Shown: positions 1-6,844 of the stretch, one piece after another
Numbering within the stretch: position 1 is the stretch's first letter
Layout of the letters: every line of letters starts with the position of its first letter
Assembly (NCBI RefSeq): GCF_946478885.1
Contig: NZ_CAMLDX010000064.1
Span: forward strand, 1-20,612
Length of the DNA stretch: 20,612 bases
Direction of reading: 5' to 3'
Source: an uncultured Bacillus sp.
Lineage (GTDB): Bacteria; Bacillota; Bacilli; Bacillales_B; DSM-18226
Translations under genes and position numbers: made by a program
The notes under the pieces: generated by a model
Seen by the model: only the letters and a program-made list of their open reading frames with translations
What the model was told of the DNA's origin: nothing
Database searches by the model: none

Positions 1-43
1 ATGCCGGGCTCTTTCTTTTTACACTTGTCTTGCGGCTGTTCAT
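1..43 (-). CDS. Possible 5' end of a gene downstream of ykuE (partial)
   Basis: An ATG on the minus strand overlaps the ykuE stop codon in the ATGA arrangement common between co-transcribed genes. The frame stays open to the window edge for 14 codons and starts MNSRKTSVKRK, a basic N-terminus. No good ribosome binding site precedes it (only a weak GCGAG), and 14 codons are too few to recognise a family. It could be a real translationally coupled gene or chance. Confidence 0.25.
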   Translation of the reverse strand, partial: MNSRKTSVKRKSPA

Positions 44-909
44 TGTCTCGCAGTTAATGTAAATAAGGTCAGTTCAGGCCTTGATAGAAAACGAAACGGC
101 AGTCTGGTTGTTCCGAGTCCACGATTCACATATAAAAAAAATTGAGAAGCATCATAAATTTCGTATAAACCCTCGTGGTATATATCGCTGTAGGGAGGGG
201 TATAGAGCGCTCCGGCAAAGGGAATTTTGACTTGTCCCCCATGACTGTGACCGCTAAGCTGAAGGTGTACATGATATCCGGAAGCCTGATCAGCGATATC
301 AGGTTCATGTGAGAGCAAAATGTTAAATGTATCTGCAGGTAGTCTGGCAACGGCCTGTCCTAAGTCAGGTTTGCCAAGCAGAGCATCGTCAAGTCCGCTG
401 ATATGAATGGAGCTCCCATCAGGCAGCTGGATTTTCCTGAATTCATTTTGTAACAGGATAAAATCACAATTCTCCATAATTTTCCGATAAATATCAGTAC
501 CATAGCCGCCATGGTCATGATTGCCATAAACAGCAAACTTTCCGTATAGTGGCTGTATATTTTGTAAAATCGGAGCAATTTTGTCGTGATCCAAATATTT
601 ATTGGGTTGATCCATTAAATCTCCTGTAAAGAAAACAATATCCGGTTCAAGCTGATTGATACGTTCAACTAGTTTTTCCAGTTGTTCAATAGTATATTGG
701 AAACCAAGATGGGTATCTGAGAATTGGACAATTTTGAATTGATCAAAGCTCCGCGGGATGAGGGAGTGGGTAACGGTAAGTCGTTTAATCTCAAGTAATT
801 TTGGTTCTATTTCCCTTGCGTAATAATAACCGCCTGTACCAGTTGCAATCAGTGCAAATAATGTACTTAATGCCCGCTTCATAAAGTTTCTGCGTGAAAT
901 TTCCGGCAT
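40..909 (-). CDS. ykuE: YkuE, Tat-exported calcineurin-like metallophosphoesterase
   Basis: Predicted metal-dependent phosphoesterase exported to the cell wall by the twin-arginine route. With the ATG at 909 the protein has 289 residues and starts MPEISRRNFMKRAL, a textbook Tat motif followed by a hydrophobic stretch (residues 14-28). The calcineurin-like blocks follow in order: FSDTHLG with D65 and H67, GDLMD with D97, GNHDH with N130 and H131, SHEPD with H201, and SGHSHGG with H221 and H223. All metal ligands look intact. It closely matches B. subtilis YkuE, a TatAyCy substrate bound to the wall; its natural substrate is unknown to me. A TTG four codons upstream (921) is an alternative start; neither has a strong ribosome binding site, and I chose the ATG because the Tat motif then sits near the N-terminus as in the homologue. 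It is divergent from ykuI. Confidence 0.93.
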   Translation of the reverse strand: MPEISRRNFMKRALSTLFALIATGTGGYYYAREIEPKLLEIKRLTVTHSLIPRSFDQFKIVQFSDTHLGFQYTIEQLEKLVERINQLEPDIVFFTGDLMDQPNKYLDHDKIAPILQNIQPLYGKFAVYGNHDHGGYGTDIYRKIMENCDFILLQNEFRKIQLPDGSSIHISGLDDALLGKPDLGQAVARLPADTFNILLSHEPDIADQASGYHVHLQLSGHSHGGQVKIPFAGALYTPPYSDIYHEGLYEIYDASQFFLYVNRGLGTTRLPFRFLSRPELTLFTLTARQ

Positions 910-943
910 ATAATCTACCAACCTATCTTAAAAATGATACATG

Positions 944-972
944 ATTATATAATATCAAAGGTTTCTTTGAAA
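944..972 (-). promoter_or_regulatory. Likely sigma-A promoter of ykuE
   Basis: Read on the minus strand there is a perfect TATAAT at 949-944 and a weak -35 candidate (TTTCAA at 972-967, or TTCAAA one base closer) at 16-17 bp spacing. It lies about 35 bases upstream of the ATG. The -10 match is good and the -35 poor. Confidence 0.45.
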
Positions 973-1045
973 AAGAATCATAATTGAAAAAGTTATGAAA
1001 TAATTTTTTCTCCCGGGTTCTGGAGAAATATATAGTGATTTGTTA

Positions 1046-1073
1046 TTAATAATTATTTTTTCTGTGATATAAT
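1046..1073 (+). promoter_or_regulatory. Likely sigma-A promoter of ykuI (extended -10)
   Basis: TATAAT at 1068-1073 is preceded by TG at 1065-1066, giving an extended -10. The -35 candidate TTAATA (1046-1051) matches four of six consensus bases at 16-bp spacing. The start of ykuI is 28 bases downstream. Confidence 0.6.
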
Positions 1074-1100
1074 AGAACATTATTTAATGGGAGGTTCAAA

Positions 1101-2309
1101 ATGGACGCATTGGATATCCTGACTGATTTAGAACATGTAATTCCATATTTCCAACCGATATTCAGTGCTGATGAACATCGAGTCATCGGTTATGAAATAT
1201 TTGGCCGATACAGCAGCAACGGTCACATGATCAGCTTAGGGCCGCTTTTTCAAGATACAAGCATCCCAGATGAATATCGGCTTGAGGTTGATAATGATGT
1301 TCTTACAAAGGCATTGGAACAGGCGGTTGCATTAGATCAAGATATATTATTATTCATTAATCGCGATGCCGGACTGTTAACCTATGATGATGGAGAAAGC
1401 TTTTTACAGCTTTTACTTCAATTCCAAAGAAAAGGAATTTCCTTAAATCGGATTGTCCTTGAATTGGCCGTGGAGGATCCAAAGTATGACGAAATTGATC
1501 ATTTAATAAATTACTATCGTACATATGGGATAAAAATTGCTATTGACAAAAAGGGTGATGACAGCAGCCATTTGGATCGGATTGGGCAGCTTAAGCCGGA
1601 TATTGTGAAGGTTGATCTGCTCCCACTGCGTTCAATCAATCCATCCCCTGCTTATAAGGAAGTATTATATTCCCTTTCGATCTTAGCAAGAAAAATGGGT
1701 GCTACGCTGTTGTTCAAGAATATTGAAATGGTATATCAGCTTCAATTTGCTTGGCAGCACGGATGCCGCTACTATCAAGGGTATTATTTGGAAAAGCCAA
1801 GTGAAAAATTTATCTCGAGGGACATTTTAAAAGATAAGTTAAAAAGCGAATTTCATGAATTTATTTTGTATGAGAAAAAAAGGCTGGAAGCCGTTTTTAC
1901 TATTTCGGAGAAATTTCAAGCAGAGCTTCAGGAACTGCTAAGTAAAAATCGTAAATTAACAGATTATGAGGCCATATTGAAGTTGCTTATGAAGCATTTT
2001 GATAATATTGCATTTAGAATGTATGTGTGCGATGAAGACGGATTTCAAATAACAGCGAATATGTTTAAAAAAGACAAAGAGTGGGAAATTCAACCAGAAT
2101 ACACGCAAAAGAATTGGAGTTGGCGTCCTTATTATTTAGAGAATATCTTTAAAATGCGAAGTGATAAAAAGGGAATTCTCTCTGATTTATATCGCGATAT
2201 CGAAACTGGGGAAACGATTCGTACCTTTTCATACCCATTAAATTCTCATGAATATTTATTTATTGATTTATCGTATGAGTTTCTGTACCGAAATGAAGGA
2301 TTGCTATAA
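1101..2309 (+). CDS. ykuI: YkuI, degenerate EAL-domain protein with YkuI C-terminal domain
   Basis: 402 residues, the family length. Residues about 10-235 form an EAL domain and about 245-402 the PAS-like YkuI C-terminal domain. The start is fixed by GGGAGG eight bases upstream. B. subtilis YkuI binds cyclic di-GMP but has no shown hydrolase activity. Here the fold markers remain (E32 of the EAL-equivalent YEIFGR, N87, E121, D149, K170 and Q226-G-Y), but several active-site positions have changed: EAL reads EIF, the DD pair of the DDFG motif reads D149-K150, the fourth position of the ELTE-like motif is V124, and the first Glu of the AEGVE-like loop is K206. The B. subtilis protein as I recall it has Asn and Glu at the positions of K150 and K206, so this homologue looks further decayed. 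I infer a non-catalytic sensor or adaptor; whether it still binds cyclic di-GMP is open. Confidence 0.92.
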   Translation: MDALDILTDLEHVIPYFQPIFSADEHRVIGYEIFGRYSSNGHMISLGPLFQDTSIPDEYRLEVDNDVLTKALEQAVALDQDILLFINRDAGLLTYDDGESFLQLLLQFQRKGISLNRIVLELAVEDPKYDEIDHLINYYRTYGIKIAIDKKGDDSSHLDRIGQLKPDIVKVDLLPLRSINPSPAYKEVLYSLSILARKMGATLLFKNIEMVYQLQFAWQHGCRYYQGYYLEKPSEKFISRDILKDKLKSEFHEFILYEKKRLEAVFTISEKFQAELQELLSKNRKLTDYEAILKLLMKHFDNIAFRMYVCDEDGFQITANMFKKDKEWEIQPEYTQKNWSWRPYYLENIFKMRSDKKGILSDLYRDIETGETIRTFSYPLNSHEYLFIDLSYEFLYRNEGLL

Positions 2310-2580
2310 ACGTTTTTTTCAGAAGAGATCTGCTAATAAATGTCGAAAAATAAAGAAAAGAAGATCGAATAAACGGGTTATTAAGCCTAATTTGTAAAAA
2401 AAAGATGATTATTCTTCATGTTTTACTTGTGAAACGACTGCCTTTATTTTATGCTGTAATTATTGATGTGTGTTAGGGAGATATGAAGGGAAATTTTGAC
2501 TTCATAAGCTGCGTTTAGAAACATATCAAATGAGAAACCTAGTAATAACTACTTGGTTTTTTTTTGAAAGGAGAGGGAGC
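2310..2580 (+). other. Intergenic region between ykuI and ykuJ, likely transcribed leader
   Basis: 271 AT-rich bases without a convincing gene. A possible promoter lies at 2427-2455 (TTGTGA, 17 bp, TATGCT; four of six at each box). Downstream are a perfect 7-bp inverted repeat, TATGAAG at 2482-2488 with CTTCATA at 2500-2506, and then the terminator at 2535-2565. An 11-codon ATG frame at 2482 has its Shine-Dalgarno only two bases away and is not credible. In B. subtilis, as I recall, the Fur-controlled small RNA FsrA maps between these two genes, but I see no good Fur box and no C-rich stretch on the plus strand here. Confidence 0.4.
2535..2565 (+). terminator. Intrinsic terminator immediately before the ykuJ ribosome binding site
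   Basis: AAACC-T-AGTA pairs with TACT-T-GGTTT (nine base pairs with one T-T mismatch) around a five-base loop, followed by six further Ts. The ykuJ ribosome binding site starts four bases after the T-run, so any ykuJ transcript from an upstream promoter must read through it. It may end the ykuI transcript or a short RNA, or act as an attenuator. Confidence 0.65.
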
Positions 2581-2817
2581 ATGTCACAGCTTCAAGGTAT
2601 TATTTCAAGGCTAAAAAGCCTTCAAGAGCAATCTAATAGCGGAGAACCTTCACAACGTTTTTTTGAAGTGAATGGTGAACGAAAATGTCAAGTGACCTAT
2701 CAGCCAAAGACTGAGACTTTTGAGTTAGAGGTTTATTTTGACAAAGAAAAACCAAAACGATATCAGTTCGATAATATTGATATGATAACTATTGAAATTT
2801 TTGATTTAATTCAATAA
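2581..2817 (+). CDS. ykuJ: YkuJ, small conserved DUF1797-family protein
   Basis: 78 residues, starting MSQLQGIISRLK. The ATG at 2581 follows AAAGGAGAGGGAGC, an excellent ribosome binding site; the reading frame is open further upstream to 2530, but that part lies over the terminator hairpin and is not likely translated. The protein is a short, soluble, charged Firmicutes family (YkuJ, PF08796) of known structure and unknown function. Residues 1-20 look helical, and residues 25-78 alternate in a way that suggests beta strands. In B. subtilis ykuJ is followed by ykuK and ykzF; both are missing here, and a strong terminator closes the gene. Confidence 0.88.
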   Translation: MSQLQGIISRLKSLQEQSNSGEPSQRFFEVNGERKCQVTYQPKTETFELEVYFDKEKPKRYQFDNIDMITIEIFDLIQ

Positions 2818-2824
2818 TTTTTTG

Positions 2825-2859
2825 AGAGGAACCTCAAAAGGGTTCCTTTTCTGTTTTTT
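2825..2859 (+). terminator. Rho-independent terminator of ykuJ
   Basis: AGGAACC at 2827-2833 pairs with GGTTCCT at 2841-2847 around a seven-base loop. It is followed by TTTCTG and a run of six Ts. Confidence 0.88.
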
Positions 2860-2902
2860 ATTGATATACAACCTGAGGGTTGTCCAACTCGGGGCAAGGT
2901 CA

Positions 2903-2941
2903 TTTCGCTTTTTTCTTTTTGAAAGCGTTTTAAAAGCGAAA
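2903..2941 (+). promoter_or_regulatory. Inverted repeat with a cre-like sequence upstream of darB
   Basis: TTTCGCTTTT (2903-2912) and AAAAGCGAAA (2932-2941) form a perfect 10-bp inverted repeat. Inside it, TGAAAGCGTTTTAA at 2920-2933 matches the CcpA operator consensus TGWAANCGNTNWCA at every defined position but one (A instead of C at position 13). The site ends just upstream of where the darB -35 box should be. CcpA control is an inference from sequence alone. Confidence 0.45.
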
Positions 2942-2953
2942 TTAGGAAAACTA

Positions 2954-2962
2954 TGTTAAAAT
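2954..2962 (+). promoter_or_regulatory. Extended -10 promoter of darB
   Basis: TG at 2954-2955 followed by TAAAAT at 2957-2962 is an extended -10 element. No good -35 is seen at 16-18 bp, which suits an extended -10 promoter. The darB ATG lies 38 bases downstream. Confidence 0.55.
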
Positions 2963-2999
2963 GATGATCATGAAATTGTGATTCGAGGTGTGGTCATCC

Positions 3000-3425
3000 A
3001 TGATTAATCTTGGAAGTGAGTTTTTAAAATTAAATATTCCTGACCTTATGATTCCTTCTGAGCGAGTGGCTCATGTTCAAGTTGGAAATAGTTTGGAACA
3101 TGCCTTATTGGTCTTGACCAAAAGCGGCTATACGGCCATTCCAGTATTAGATCCAGACTATAAGCTTCATGGATTAATCAGTATGTCGATTATTATGGAA
3201 TCAATTCTTGGTCTTGAACGGATTGAATATGAAAAATTGGAGCAAAAACCAGTTCAAGAGGTCATGAGGCAGGAAATACCGCGATTGAAAATTAACTCTT
3301 CCATGAGAGATACTTTGGAATTGCTTATCAATCATTCTTTTTTATGTGCTGAAGATGATGAGGGACTTTTTGAAGGGATTATCACCAGGAGTGCTGTTTT
3401 GCAGATATTAAATGATCATCTTTAG
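3000..3425 (+). CDS. darB: DarB (YkuL/CbpB), c-di-AMP-binding tandem CBS protein
   Basis: 141 residues made of two CBS motifs, about residues 12-70 and 84-141. The conserved stretch VAHVQVGNSLEHALLVLTK, followed by GYTAIPVLDP, is nearly identical to B. subtilis YkuL. In B. subtilis DarB binds c-di-AMP; the apo form contacts the (p)ppGpp synthetase Rel and pyruvate carboxylase, linking potassium and nucleotide signalling to the stringent response and anaplerosis. The listeria homologue is CbpB. I chose the ATG at 3000 because GAGGTG lies nine bases upstream; a GTG at 2988 overlaps that ribosome binding site. A cre-like box and an extended -10 precede the gene, and a terminator overlaps its end. 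Confidence 0.93.
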   Translation: MINLGSEFLKLNIPDLMIPSERVAHVQVGNSLEHALLVLTKSGYTAIPVLDPDYKLHGLISMSIIMESILGLERIEYEKLEQKPVQEVMRQEIPRLKINSSMRDTLELLINHSFLCAEDDEGLFEGIITRSAVLQILNDHL

Positions 3426-3443
3426 GATGGTCATCATTTTTTT
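3414..3443 (+). terminator. Terminator overlapping the end of darB
   Basis: GATCATC (3414-3420) pairs with GATGGTC (3426-3432), one G-U pair included, around a five-base loop that holds the TAG stop codon. ATCA and seven Ts follow. Confidence 0.65.
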
Positions 3444-3485
3444 GAAGAACTACTTCCCTTACTCTGTAAGAACAGGGGGGTCCAT

Positions 3486-4994
3486 ATGAATAATGTTCTG
3501 ATTGAAAGGCGGCCGGAGAGACAAACGAACCGCCCCTTTGTTTTAGCATCTATTATGCTTGCTATGTATATGGGGGCGATTGAGGGAACGATTGTATCGA
3601 CGGCTATGCCTGCCATTGCTGGAGATTTAGGCGATTTTTCATTATACAGCTGGGTTTTTTCTGCTTATTTGCTGATGCATACTGTCACTGTCCTAATCTA
3701 TGGGAAGCTCTCTGATTTGTATGGCAGAAAACCAGTCATCAATGTCGGGATCACTGTGTTCATCATTGGTTCCCTGTTATGTGGATTGGCGAAATCGATG
3801 ACGATGCTAATTGTTTATCGGCTTGTACAGGGATTGGGGGCAGGAGCCGTCACATCCATTGCGACAACGATTGTCGGGGATATTTATTCAAAAGAGGAAC
3901 GGGCTAGAATACAGGGTTATCTTTCAAGTGTATGGGGAGTATCTGCCATTCTCGGTCCGGCCCTTGGCGGGATTCTTGTTTCCTATGGAAGCTGGAAATT
4001 TGTTTTTTGGCTGAATATCCCTCTAGGATTGCTGGCAATGGCTGGAATTACACTATTTTTGCATGAGAAAGTGGAAAAGAAGAAGCATACCATTGATTAT
4101 GCAGGATCCATCTATTTAACGATTTTGATTTCTGCCTTGATGATTGCGCTTGTGGAAGGAGGAACGAGCTGGTCGTGGTTCTCGTATCAATCGCTTGGAC
4201 TGCTGCTGATTAGCGTTGTTGTCTTTCTCTTATTCTTCCTTCAAGAACAAAAGGCGATCGAACCGATGATGCCGTTTTCGATTTGGCGGAATCGTTCTAT
4301 ATTTATTGCCAATATTACTTCATTGACGACAGGCATCATGTTGATAGGGATTTCCAGTTATCTTCCGGCGTTTGTTCAAGGGGTAATGGAGCGTTCCCCT
4401 ATTGAAGCAGGATTCAGTTTAACCACGATGTCAATTGGCTGGCCGATTGCTTCCACGATTGCCGGAAGGCTATTGCTAAAGATAGGGGTTCGCTCGACCT
4501 CTCTCTTGGGAGGGGCAGCCCTCGTTATTGGCAGCGTGATCTTTGTTTCGTTAACACCGGAGGCTGGACCGATATGGGCCGCCATTGGTTCTTTCTTTGT
4601 TGGTGTTGGTATGGGGCTGACCTCGACAGCCTTTATTGTCTTGATTCAAAGTACCGTCAGTTGGAGTCAGCGGGGTATTGCCACTGCATCTAATTCGTTT
4701 ATGAGAAATCTGGGTAATACGATTGCTGCTGCGTTCCTTGGTGGAATCTTAAATAGCCGGTTAAAACAATATTTTCAGGAACAAAGCGTGCATATCTCTT
4801 CTGATGTTAGTGTGGATTCTGTAGACATTCTGTTAAATGCAGAGGCGAGAAATCATCTTTCAAAAGGGATGTTGGAATTGCTGCAAAAGGGATTAACCTA
4901 TTCCTTGCATATTGTTTATTATGTTGTCCTTCTAATTGCTGTCATTAGTTTCATCTTAATTTTGTTTTTTCCAAAAGAGGAGAAGAGAAAATAA
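3486..4994 (+). CDS. DHA2-type (14-helix) MFS multidrug efflux transporter
   Basis: 502 residues, the usual length for the EmrB/QacA drug:H+ antiporter-2 family. About 14 hydrophobic segments can be counted from residue 18 to the C-terminus. Helix 1 carries GTIVSTAMP (residues 34-42) in the place of the family motif DxTIVNVALP, with Glu33 for the usual Asp. Motif A reads GKLSDLYGRKPV (73-84), and the GPALGG stretch of motif C follows in the fifth helix region. It is an inner-membrane exporter; the substrate cannot be read from sequence, although B. subtilis Mdr/Bmr3-like pumps are the closest relatives I can name. The ATG at 3486 has a G-rich ribosome binding site (AGGGGGG). The gene is not in this position in B. 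subtilis and looks like a local insertion between darB and ccpC. Confidence 0.88.
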   Translation: MNNVLIERRPERQTNRPFVLASIMLAMYMGAIEGTIVSTAMPAIAGDLGDFSLYSWVFSAYLLMHTVTVLIYGKLSDLYGRKPVINVGITVFIIGSLLCGLAKSMTMLIVYRLVQGLGAGAVTSIATTIVGDIYSKEERARIQGYLSSVWGVSAILGPALGGILVSYGSWKFVFWLNIPLGLLAMAGITLFLHEKVEKKKHTIDYAGSIYLTILISALMIALVEGGTSWSWFSYQSLGLLLISVVVFLLFFLQEQKAIEPMMPFSIWRNRSIFIANITSLTTGIMLIGISSYLPAFVQGVMERSPIEAGFSLTTMSIGWPIASTIAGRLLLKIGVRSTSLLGGAALVIGSVIFVSLTPEAGPIWAAIGSFFVGVGMGLTSTAFIVLIQSTVSWSQRGIATASNSFMRNLGNTIAAAFLGGILNSRLKQYFQEQSVHISSDVSVDSVDILLNAEARNHLSKGMLELLQKGLTYSLHIVYYVVLLIAVISFILILFFPKEEKRK

Positions 4995-5063
4995 TCAGGG
5001 AAGAAATCGAATGAATTGCTATGATAGCCATTGAATTATTTCCTTAAAAACCTAATTATACTT

Positions 5064-5096
5064 CCTCTCATTTTTCGCAAACTATTGAATGAGAGG
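5064..5096 (+). promoter_or_regulatory. Leader hairpin covering the ribosome binding site of the LysM-CAP gene
   Basis: CCTCTCATT (5064-5072) and AATGAGAGG (5088-5096) form a perfect 9-bp stem with a 15-base loop. The right arm contains most of the Shine-Dalgarno GAGAGGAG (5091-5098) of the gene starting at 5109, so the folded mRNA would hide the ribosome binding site. There is no T-run, so it is not a terminator. Confidence 0.55.
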
Positions 5097-5108
5097 AGTG
5101 GATGATGA

Positions 5109-5741
5109 ATGAAAAAAGTATTTTTTATTTTATGTAGTTGCTGTCTTGCTTTTGGAATAATGCTGCCTCAAACTGCAGAAGCTCAGTCGATACAAATGTT
5201 TAAGGAACCTCCATTTGAATTCTATAAGGTTTCAAAGGGAGATTCTTTCTGGTTTATAGCCAAGCGCTATGGGCTTGATTATAAGAAGCTGATGGCTTTA
5301 AATCCAACTGTGAATCCATATAATATGCAGGTGGGGTCTGTCATCCGCTTAAAGGCATCTGCTGCAGCCCCTTCTTCATTTGAAGAGGAAGTGGTGCGAC
5401 TTGTTAATGCTGAACGGGCAAAGCAAGGATTGGCTTCATTGCTGCATCGTGCAGATATAAAGAATGTCGCAGAGAAAAAGGCGATGGATATGATTAATAG
5501 TAATTATTTCTCCCATAACAGTCCGAATTATGGAAGTCCGTTCCAAATGTTGCAAACATTTGGCATTTCCTATCGTAAAGCAGGAGAGAATATTGCAAAG
5601 GGACAAAGATCGCCTCAGGAAGTGATGAATTCTTGGATGAATTCATCGGGTCATCGGGCAAATATTCTTGATTCAGGTTACAATGCAATCGGTGTTGGTT
5701 ATTATAATGGAGCATGGGTGCAGATATTCATTGGTACGTGA
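5109..5741 (+). CDS. Secreted LysM-CAP domain protein (YkwD/SafA-like)
   Basis: 210 residues. A signal peptide spans residues 1-25 with cleavage expected after AEA. A single LysM peptidoglycan-binding domain covers about residues 38-82 (YKVSKGDSFWFIAKRYG, NPTVNPYNMQVGSVIRL). A CAP/SCP domain covers residues 91-210 and retains the cavity residues H136 (YFSHNSP), E160 (AGENIA) and H182 (SSGHRANI). The protein is probably held in the cell wall or spore envelope; bacterial CAP proteins of this type have no settled biochemical role. The ATG at 5109 was chosen over two out-of-frame ATGs (5102, 5105) because it opens the signal peptide and sits ten bases from AGGAG. A perfect hairpin covers its ribosome binding site and a strong terminator follows. 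Confidence 0.9.
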   Translation: MKKVFFILCSCCLAFGIMLPQTAEAQSIQMFKEPPFEFYKVSKGDSFWFIAKRYGLDYKKLMALNPTVNPYNMQVGSVIRLKASAAAPSSFEEEVVRLVNAERAKQGLASLLHRADIKNVAEKKAMDMINSNYFSHNSPNYGSPFQMLQTFGISYRKAGENIAKGQRSPQEVMNSWMNSSGHRANILDSGYNAIGVGYYNGAWVQIFIGT

Positions 5742-5750
5742 CAGATGCTG

Positions 5751-5780
5751 AAAAGAGACTGATTTATGTCAGTCTCTTTT
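5751..5780 (+). terminator. Terminator after the LysM-CAP gene
   Basis: AAAAGAGACTGA (5751-5762) and TCAGTCTCTTTT (5769-5780) make a perfect 12-bp stem with a six-base loop. As the stem starts with A and ends with T runs, it could work in both directions. The terminator after pdhD (19682-19725) has nearly the same core, AAAAGAGACTG. Confidence 0.9.
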
Positions 5781-5796
5781 CATATTTTATGAAAAT

Positions 5797-5808
5797 ATAT
5801 GGACATAT
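5797..5808. promoter_or_regulatory. 12-bp palindrome upstream of ccpC
   Basis: ATATGGACATAT (ATATG, two bases, CATAT) is a perfect dyad about 70 bases upstream of ccpC. LysR-type regulators often bind AT-rich dyads near their own promoter, but it does not match the ATAA-N7-TTAT pattern I associate with CcpC. A possible -35 TTGTTA lies at 5819; no well-spaced -10 is clear. Confidence 0.25.
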
Positions 5809-5878
5809 CTCTTTACCCTTGTTAAGGTGGAGGCATGAATATTTATTATATAAGAAAGCCTTATCAAAGAGGGATGCT

Positions 5879-6766
5879 ATGTCTACATTGTCTGAACTGC
5901 ATTTATTGACGGTCCTTGCACAAGAAATGAATATGAGAAAGGCAGCGGAAAAGTTGTTTGTGACCCAGCCTGCTCTATCTCAGCGGCTGCAGCATATCGA
6001 AAAGGAATGGGGAGTACAATTATTTCTACGTTCGCAGAAGGGGCTGTCACTTACACCTGCAGGAGAACTACTCGTTCAGTTTGCTGCAGAGACCATGGAA
6101 AAGGAGGAACAGGTGCGGGAAGCGATTCAATCACTTGATTCCAAGGTACATGGAACATTGAAGATTGCCGTTGCATCGATCGTCGGTCAAAATTGGCTTC
6201 CGCAGGTTTTAAAGAAATTTGTCCAGCGCTATCCCCAAGCAAAGATATCGTTAATAACTGGCTGGAGCAGCGAAATATTAAAATCAATTTATGATGGGCA
6301 GGTACATGTCGGCATTATCCGCGGTACACCGGATTGGAAAGGGGTAAAAATTCATCTTTTTGATGACAGCCTGTATTTGGTGGATACTGCAATGACGAGC
6401 ATTGATCAGGTTTTGATTACTGATCGTCCCTTCATTCAATTTAAAAGTGATTCAAACTATTACCAGGAAATTCAGGAATGGTGGCATAGACAATTTCAAA
6501 CAATGCCAAAGCGTACAATCATTGTAGACCAAATCGAAACCTGTAAACAAATGACCTTTAACGGGATTGGCTATGCTATTTTGCCGGCTATCACATTAAA
6601 TGGTACGGAGAAGGATATTTTTAAGATTCCTTTACTTGATGAACATAACGAGGTGATTAAAAGGGAAACTTGGCTGCTTGGGTATGAATCATCGTTCCGA
6701 CTTAATCAGGTCAAAGCCTTTGTTGATATTCTGAAGGAGCATGTGGCGGAAAACGAACAAAGTTAA
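5879..6766 (+). CDS. ccpC: CcpC, LysR-type repressor of TCA branch genes
   Basis: 295 residues, LysR family. Residues 1-60 are the winged helix-turn-helix (MNMRKAAEKLFVTQPALSQR and the following recognition helix); about 90-290 are the effector-binding domain, with TGWSSEILKS and VGIIRG close to B. subtilis CcpC. In Bacillus and Listeria CcpC represses citZ and citB and responds to citrate. The frame is open upstream to 5714, across the terminator of the previous gene; the true start is the ATG at 5879, six bases after GAGG, which gives the family length. In B. subtilis ccpC adjoins ykuL and is followed by the flavodoxin genes ykuNOP, which are absent here; dapH follows directly. Confidence 0.93.
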   Translation: MSTLSELHLLTVLAQEMNMRKAAEKLFVTQPALSQRLQHIEKEWGVQLFLRSQKGLSLTPAGELLVQFAAETMEKEEQVREAIQSLDSKVHGTLKIAVASIVGQNWLPQVLKKFVQRYPQAKISLITGWSSEILKSIYDGQVHVGIIRGTPDWKGVKIHLFDDSLYLVDTAMTSIDQVLITDRPFIQFKSDSNYYQEIQEWWHRQFQTMPKRTIIVDQIETCKQMTFNGIGYAILPAITLNGTEKDIFKIPLLDEHNEVIKRETWLLGYESSFRLNQVKAFVDILKEHVAENEQS

Positions 6767-6780
6767 TTTTGCTTGTTTTC
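6749..6780 (+). terminator. Possible terminator spanning the ccpC stop codon
   Basis: The 13-base arm starting GAAAACG (6749-6761) pairs with an arm ending TTGTTTTC (6768-6780) at 11 of 13 positions. The loop contains the TAA stop. The T-run lies inside the 3' arm, so termination strength is uncertain. Confidence 0.4.
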
Positions 6781-6844
6781 ATCGCTTTTGTTTGATAAAG
6801 TAATTTTTAGCAATATTCTTAAATAATATATGGAGGATGTAAAT

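Noticed and set aside
2462..2565. Identification of this stretch as FsrA
   Set aside because: Position and hairpins fit, but there is no good Fur box and no C-rich stretch on the plus strand, so I did not name it.
2530..2580. 17-codon extension of ykuJ
   Set aside because: It covers the terminator hairpin and the ribosome binding site of the ATG at 2581.
5714..5878. 55-codon N-terminal extension of ccpC
   Set aside because: It runs over the terminator of the previous gene, lacks a ribosome binding site and is absent from known CcpC proteins.
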